Source: Symsagittifera roscoffensis
Taxonomy: Eukaryota > Xenacoelomorpha > Acoela > Convolutidae
NCBI RefSeq assembly: GCF_963678635.1
Contig: NC_087068.1
Span: 36,715,436-36,779,435, forward strand
Length of the DNA stretch: 64,000 nucleotides
Direction of reading: 5' to 3'
Part shown: positions 57,255-64,000 of the stretch, piece by piece
Position numbering within the stretch: the stretch's first letter is position 1
How the letters are laid out: each line of letters begins with the position of its first letter
The notes under the pieces: generated by a model
Seen by the model: the letters and a program-made list of their open reading frames with translations, nothing else
What the model was told of the DNA's origin: nothing
Database searches by the model: none
Program-made: the position numbers and the translations under genes

Positions 57255-58027
57255 AGTAGTGTATAACTTAATCACCCCATCCCTACATACATGGCTCATT
57301 TACCCAAAATTTTAAAAAATGTGTCGTGTACGGACAGGTTTGAACCTGATCTTATTTGAGAATCTGAAACCACATATTTCATCACCCGAGTGCCAAATTA
57401 CATAACAATGCCGCGAAACGACATTGTCCGATTGGTTGAAGGTCATTGCCGCTAGATGCGTCATGTGCAAAATATTTTTCTTTTTTGAAAAACTACCTAG
57501 ATTGAATCAGTTTGTGAAATACTTCGGAATTTTTTTCTTGTACACGAACATAATCGAAACAGATAATATCTGCGTCTTCAAAACCATACATTTTATCGCA
57601 CAAAAAAAATGTAAATTGATTCCTTAAAAAATGCTTTGACTGGATGAACATCGAAAAAGATGAATCATAAACTCCCAATGGTGGTTTAAACGCTTTTTAC
57701 TGGTTACCATTATCGTGGAAAATGAGTTTCTGCTCATCCATGCTATTGCCAGGAGATTGAAGTTTGAAATTACCTTGTAAAACTAAAAATGAGCAAAAAA
57801 AAATTAATTGAAATATTCATATAAAGAAATCAAATTATTTCACAACATATCTATCAAACATGCAAAACTTTTCGAGGAAGCAGTTGTTGAAATGTGTGGT
57901 TACACTTCAAGAAAATCTTCTGCAGTTCTAGAATGAGGTTGCATTACTTCTTTTTTGTATTAGTTTGATGACAAGAGAGGCCCGAAGCGACCATCTAATT
58001 TCTATTTTTTTCGGCATTAGAAGTTTT

Positions 58028-61000
58028 CTATCGATTGATAAAGCCTGAACGCTTGACTGCAAGATGATCATTGTCTTCTACAGCCTCAGAGAGAATGAAC
58101 GGTGATTCTATGTAGGGTTTATCTATAACTGGTGCATCCCAGTCTAAAATTTCATCATCATCACTAGCGACTGCGGCAGTGCGCCATAATCCAGGATCAG
58201 GAAGAGAAAACTTATGATCGGACATAGTGGAGGCTACTGGTGTCATAGAAAGGGACGGTGACTGAAAATCGCGATCTGAGTCACTTTGTTCATCAGAAGA
58301 AAATGAAGGATTGCGGTTACTCCGTTTAAAACCAATTTTGTAATGCCCAAATGCCAGTGAGTTTATCCCATCGTTTTCATAATACCTTTTATTATCAAAT
58401 GGAGATCCTTTTATTCTCATTGGTTTTCTAATTTTGTTTCCATCGTATAAAACTGATTTGTAGGAATCGTGATAGAGTGATTTTTTTACTGCGTAGTTCA
58501 CTCCCTTTGCACTGCGTTTGCTGTTGTATTTTTCAGAGTCAATATAAGATATTGAGTATGCTTTAGGCTTCAGAAACACAGCTTCCGATATTATACTGCC
58601 ATTAAGCTCATCAGATAATTTCAGAGGAATTTTCTTGTTTTCAATGGAAAATAGGAAGTGATTCGGCGGATAGTCGCTGAGATCCAGTTTGTTTTTGAAT
58701 CCAACTAAATCTCTGTATAAATCTGATGTTTGCACTTCGTAGAACAACGAGTCCGTGTCTTTGTAAAAAACACGTGCTCTCTTACCATACTTAGGTACCA
58801 TGTTCTCGTAGTGAAACTTATAAAGTTGCAGCTTAGAGACATCCAAGATAGCTGCACCAAGATATGTTGGTTTGTTCCATTTGATTTTCTTCTTGATCAA
58901 TGTAACGCCCACTAAATCTTCTTTGAAAATTTTGAATCTGTTAAAATTGAACTTGTTACAATAATACTTAGCTTGCTCTGTGTTGGTAACAATGATTAAA
59001 TTTTTTCTTTTCTTAAAATTTCCATGATTTTTCCGAAACATGCATTATTGAGAAGCTTGAAGAAGTTTTTCGCAAATTCAGATAAACCTGTTTGCTGACG
59101 AAGTTTAGTATTCATTTCGATATACAGTTTCATAAAATTTGACTGGTCGAATTGCAGCACACGATTCAGATTTTCTGATGGCAGTCCTTGCTCAACAAAA
59201 AACTTAAGCAGCGAATAATGACAGACATAGTTTTGTTTGTCAAACAATGTTTCCATTAGCTTTTTCGTTGGGTTCTCCGGTTGATTAAAACTCTTCTGGT
59301 AAGATGATAGGATATCATTTGTAATTTTCATCTTTTCGGAGGCCATAGGAAAATCATTGTGTTCATCGTGTAGTTCTTTTGGGTATTTCAGATCGACCAT
59401 AACAAAATATCCTATATTACTTTCATCTGTGGTGGCTAAAACTTCTTCTAAGGATTTTTCGATCCATTTGAAACCACCAGTTGGCATTGGCTTCATCATA
59501 GTACCACCATAAAGATTAACAACGTCCAAAAACAGGCCAAAAGTAGACAGTTTATCAGGTTCAAAGTCGGGTAAGTAGGCATTGTTGGCTTTCAGGTATC
59601 TTTTCTCGCCTATTCCGTTCAATTCCCCCCCTTATCGCTTCCTCGCAAAAAAGTAACATATCGATATCTGATAACAGATCGAGTTCAATTTTTGTCGTTT
59701 TCAACATGGCATCCCATGAGATGTTGGGAGCGCTATAGTAATGGCAAGGATCTAAATCATAGGTTTTCTTGAAGAGATTGCGGAATCCTTCAAAAACATC
59801 TGCCAAAAGAGCTACATCGCTTTTCAAATATAAGTCGTGGTAATCACCAATGTTTTGGCACCAGAATTCGTTCCAAATCATCTTGGCATACTCGTAATCA
59901 GAATAAGTAATTTCCGGAAAGGCTGTTAGTCCAGTCTGCTCCATAAGCCGGCAAGTTTATTTCTTTAAACTTTTCCGAGGAATCGACATAAGAATATGGA
60001 TAAACACCTTTACGCTGGAAGTATGAAGATTTTTTGAGAAAATGCAACTTCAAATTTTGGAAATCTTCTGCGCTGATTGATTTAGTTAACTTATCGAGAC
60101 TATCTGGAAGGAAGCGATAGCGTTCAAGGAACCTCATTTCTTCAAATTTAATTTTTGTTTCACCAGTTTTGGTTTTGTATTCTCCAACAGGAACATGAAG
60201 GCTAAAAGAAACATAGTTCTCGTCAGTGCAGGGAACAATAGTAAGTTTTTCTTTCGGTTTCAAACTCAGGTATCTGATCAAATGATGAGAATCATATTTA
60301 CTCAGATTATGAAAAAAGACAGGAGTGAATGACTGCGTTCGAAGTTTCAAGTTACAAGAATTATGAGCGACCCCAATTATTTTTCCTGATAAATGATCAT
60401 GATGAATGACCTTATCCGTCAGAAGGTTTTCGTTGCAAATCACACAGTTACCAGACTTTGACATCAAGTTTTCGCGTTCTTTGTCGTTTATAATAGGAGA
60501 TTTGAATTGCTGTTTTTTCTTTGCTAAATCTACCGCTTGTTTTCGTAACCAATTGAAGAAAAATTCAATACAGTTTTCGTCTCGCTTGAATTCATAGTGA
60601 CTTTTTCCTGTTGTTCGGTTGACTAACAAAGCACCGAAAGAGCAGGGAATTTGATTTTCAATGATTGTTGTTCCACTTTTCTCATGGCTTGGCATGCAAG
60701 TGTGAACTTTTCTGCAAAGAGCTTCAGTATCCGCGTATATTGCGTACGGGCACATTGAGGTTTTAAACCAATGTTGAAATCTAACTATTGTGTTTTCTTG
60801 AGGCATTTGAATGGCTATAGCATCATGTTCGCCGCACAAGCTTAGATGTTCATACAGAAGCTTTTTGGAAGAAAATCCATGCAGACATCGCTCACAAAAC
60901 TTTGTTCTATTGGTAGAGTTAACACTTTGTCGCGCCATAAAAGCGTTGAAGTTGGTGATCAAGCAATAATTAAAACGGATGCCATCGGATAATAAAAGAA

Positions 61001-62020
61001 GGTTGATTCTCTTGCGCTTTGTTTTCGAAAGATACATTGGTATCAAGCTTTTGTTTTCAATTCCGAAGATATTTATTCCCAATCTGTTGACCGACTCAAA
61101 TCTCGGAATGTCGGACAACGACATCGGAAAGGTGAAATTTTTTACTTCGAGTTGTTTCAACTGCTCTCGATACAATGCCGGATCGTTTTTATTGTGCCTT
61201 GAACTTGGTTTGAGAGCGGCTGCAATACTGTGAGCAAAACACTTTTCGTCGTGATTTTTGATGTTGAGGAGGAAATTGTTGTTTATAAACATTGCAGGTG
61301 TTGCGACATAGCTGCTACCTTTTATGGGTTTATAGAGATTTATATTAATATCATGATGACCCAAGGACTCGATTATAAAACCACTTCCACTGCTGCAGAA
61401 AATTTGTAAAGCGCTCACCATTTGATCAACCATCTCGTAGAAATCATCGTCGTCAAGAAAAGAAAGAAATGGCTTTGCAAAACTGCTGGCATGACAAGAT
61501 ACTGTTTTCTCCTCAATTGGTTTGATTAGGTGGGCGAAGCTAGAAAATTGCACTTTAATAGGTCCAAACTCTTTGCATTTTCTTTCACAAATAGTTGAAT
61601 GTTAGACTTATTCAATTCCATATAAGTCATCAAATCAAGCTGCTCGCTTATCTTTACTCTAAAGGACTGGAAAATTTTTTTTGCTGCATGCTGCTCGGTC
61701 GTGAAATGAAGTCGGAACGAAGAATTTTCCTTAGAACTACCGCGAATGTTGTGATCACTCGATATATGTGACTGCAAATGTTTCGTTTCAGCGAAAACGG
61801 TATGGCAGTAAAGACATTTAGCGGGCTTGGTTGATTGATGATTCCATCGCAAGTGACGTAGTGCATTTTTACATTCTATGAAAGTTTTAGAACAAGATCC
61901 ACAATTGTACTCGGCAATTTTTCATTTCCTTGCGTTTATCTGGTGGTTTTGCAGCAAGTGATCGTTCAACTTCTGTTTCTTCGTGTAGCTTTTCGGACAA
62001 AGATTGCAACTGAACTCCAT
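58028..62020 (-). pseudogene. Full-length type B DNA polymerase gene (Polinton/Maverick type) with frameshifts
   Basis: Six frames cover ~1330 codons. 62020-61922: ATG and a C2H2 finger (C-x2-C-x12-H-x4-H). To 61526: two more C2H2 fingers. 61553-59898 (551 codons): KPIKGSSY...CFAHSIAAAL, a finger (C220/C223/H236/C240), ExoI YADTEA (D275, E277), endonuclease VII-like HNH (C370xxC, HHDH 384-387, CN 400-401), ExoII HNLSKYD (415-421). 59944-59561: ExoIII and GGI. 59622-58996: motifs A and B. 59041-58028: motif C YKDTDS, DGINSLAFGHYKI and an acidic Ser-rich tail. Such enzymes replicate Polintons, adintovirus-like elements and linear plasmids by protein priming. All motifs survive; five 1-base-type shifts break it, one at a G7 run and two near A-runs, so recent decay or homopolymer error are both possible. 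Confidence 0.9.
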
Positions 62021-62040
62021 CACCTAAAAGAAAAACAAAA
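62021..62040 (-). promoter_or_regulatory. Acceptor-like site before the polymerase ATG
   Basis: On the minus strand TTTTTCTTTTAG lies 3 bases before the ATG at 62020. It resembles a short-intron or trans-splice acceptor. Supports the chosen start but is not proof of splicing. Confidence 0.35.
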
Positions 62041-64000
62041 TTATGTGTAAAAAAATGTTGATGTTGTTTTAAAGCTTAAGTTTAAAACAAAAATTGATAT
62101 ATATTTTTTGGAAAACAAACCAAACAAAAGCAAAAAAAAATCAGTTCCAAAGAAAAATTGTTTTCTTTAAAAACACAAAATAATTTAGGAATTGAACATT
62201 TTTGGGTTTTGCAGTAACTGCCGAAACATTTCGCGAGATTTTGTTCACGAAAAGACCCAACTTACTCCAATTTTTCACTTGTTCCTGTTTGATAGGTTGC
62301 AAAAACCAAAACTGAAAATGATCTTGTTGTAGAACATTCGAGAAAAATAATAGTCAAAACTACATAAAAATGTTGCTGTCTATGTTCTAAAAATAGAAAA
62401 TTATTATCCAAAGTACCTAGCGTTTTTCGGTGTGGAAAACCATGATTTTTTTGAATTTTTTCAATGCTTCAATTTTGTTAGTTCCTGATACTTTTTTTTC
62501 TCAGCAATTACCTATAAACTCTGATTCCAGTTCCGTGTTTGTTTTGAAATTGCCTGGAAATTGGCTCTAGTGTACTCTTTCATCGAAAAAAAAACATAAT
62601 AAAGCAATCTCAAGAGACAACATGTATTTAAACCACTACAGTTTCTTCTAGAATATTCTGGAACATCCTATCAGGTTTCTCATCAAAGTTTCACTCACAG
62701 CTATAGATGATCTTACTGTTTGAGATTAGAATCTTCTGATATAAGCAAAGTATCAACAATGTTTGTTTCGGATCTTCGGAACGTTTTCAAAAAATTTTAA
62801 ATGAAGAAAACGTGTTGTGTTCAATTAAGTTTTGTAAACTTGTGAACAGATTGTGAACAAATACTTCTCTTATCTAAGTTAGATTTCAACATGGTGCTCC
62901 AATATGCTTTGTTGTTACGGAAAAACGTCTTGAGAAAACCTTTACACTTAGAAATAGCAACCTGCTTAATTGTTACAAGTTGTAATTGTATTTTTGAAAG
63001 CTTTTAATTTCGATTTAAAACAAGTTATTTGAAAATTTTCGAGCCTCTTCAGTTTTATTTGAGTACTATAGGTTAAGCAATCAATAAGAAAACTTTAAGA
63101 ACTTCAAACAGCAGATAGAAAAAATTCAAACATAGTTGTAGAAAAGCCAAACTAAACAAAATAGTAACGAAAAAGTAGAGTGGGTAAAAAACAGAAACAA
63201 AAAATATGTGTTTCTCAAATAGCAATGCTGATATAAAAGAAATTTATCAATACAAAATTATTTCACTTTCAAAATTTTTCAAGATGGAAGGTTTTTGACA
63301 AGCTTGATTTAAAGAAAAACAGTCAGTTTTCAAATTCTCTGGTGTTTTTTTTGTTTTTATTTTTGACTACATATGTTTAAGTTAGAATTTTAAAATCAAA
63401 GTAATTACTAATGTGAAACAAATATAAAGCCGCTAAGTTATATCATTGGAGTGGAAAAAATTAGTCTTCCCAGAACCTGCCTAGGGCCCGAGTACAAAGC
63501 ACTCAGCCAAAAAAAGAAAAAAAATTTTTGAACATTTTCGAATATTGAATTTTTAATTTTCGAATTTCAGATTAAAAAATAAATCACCTACTTTTTTTGC
63601 TCTAAATCTTCTGTTTGATTAGTGCATCTTACATTTACAAAATCCTTACTATATTCCGCAAACTTCAGCGTTAAAACGGCAAAAATGGGCTCAGAAAGCG
63701 TTAAAAATGTTACAGAGGAAAAACAGGTATAAAAAGAAAATCAAAATTTTAACCTGAGCCGGAATCAAACCTCTAAAATAAATAATAGGAACCAACGTGC
63801 TCGCATCTGCGTCATGATCGCTTGAATTGATACTAACACTAGCCGTCAGCTATAAAGCAGCTAGATATGCTATTATATTGCCAAAATTATGCATTAAAGC
63901 AAAAAGTGTCACCAAGAGAGCGTTTTTATAGGGAGTCATAACATAAAAGAAATAATGTGCATAATGAGACTAAATTAGCTAGCTCACCTGATTATTAAAA
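62041..64000. other. No feature recognised
   Basis: AT-rich with only short frames. A minus-strand stretch near 63752-63774 (GGTTTGATTCC) resembles an RNA polymerase III B box, but no tRNA fold is evident. Confidence 0.3.

Larger units (their letters stand above)
46083..60474. repeat. Tandem segmental duplication, copy 2 (14,392 bp)
   Basis: Direct head-to-tail repeat of 31693-46082. The offset is 14390 at the start, 14391 after the T-run and 14392 after the A-run. After 60474 the sequence continues uniquely into the 5' half of the polymerase gene. Confidence 0.95.

Noticed and set aside
63740-63870. Minus-strand B-box-like GGTTTGATTCC with a distant A-box-like CTAGTGTTAG
   Set aside because: Stems do not pair as a cloverleaf; at most an old tRNA-derived repeat.

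Overview
The window is eukaryotic. It is AT-rich, has no bacterial-style operons, and is built almost entirely from mobile elements and their debris. I recognise no intact single-copy host gene, no rRNA, no convincing tRNA and no CRISPR array. Composition (oligo-A/T runs, TTTTCAG- and TTTTAG-type acceptor-like sites, GTGAGT/GTAAGT donor-like sites) and the retroelement types suggest an invertebrate, possibly a nematode. That is an inference, not an identification.

Region by region. (1) 1-4823: the 3' end of a Ty3/gypsy-like LTR element on the + strand. It has an SGNH/GDSL hydrolase reading frame (open to the left window edge), a second 704-codon frame 12 bases downstream, a ~1 kb 3' untranslated stretch and a 920 bp LTR with inverted TGTGACATTCG...CGAATGTTACA ends. 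(2) ~5200-16980: a decayed copy of the same family on the - strand, tail to tail with the first. It keeps traces of a basic gag-like N-terminus, protease, RT, RNase H, integrase, a long post-integrase region, the SGNH domain (block I Ser lost) and the second frame, plus LTR-like sequence at 16235-16980. (3) 17.5-21 kb: pieces of non-LTR (CR1/Jockey-like) elements on both strands. (4) 21-26 kb: mostly featureless, with small direct repeats and a PHD-finger ORF. (5) 26159-31268: a ~5.1 kb unit bounded by long inverted repeats whose tips are palindromic hairpins, with decayed A-rich frames on the - strand; I cannot assign it to a known family. (6) 31693-46082 and 46083-60474: a direct tandem duplication of ~14.39 kb, with 15 substitutions and two 1-base length differences spotted by eye. 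Each unit holds a Ty1/copia RT scrap, a 1127 bp TA-flanked CCCGGGTTG-ended element, a dead Ty3/gypsy element (gag to integrase plus 3' LTR), a 610 bp CCCGGGTTG-ended element, a second partial 3'-end/LTR copy, and the 3' part of a protein-primed type B DNA polymerase gene of the Polinton/Maverick kind on the - strand. (7) 60475-62020: the unduplicated 5' part of that polymerase gene (zinc fingers, exonuclease, endonuclease VII-like domain). (8) 62.0-64.0 kb: AT-rich, nothing recognised.

There is no pathway here. The genes are selfish-element functions: polyprotein processing, reverse transcription, integration and DNA replication. The most interesting items are the LTR element carrying an apparently intact SGNH hydrolase plus a large unknown second frame, the 5.1 kb hairpin-tipped inverted-repeat unit with compensatory changes in its hairpins, and the young 14.4 kb tandem duplication that cuts through the polymerase gene.
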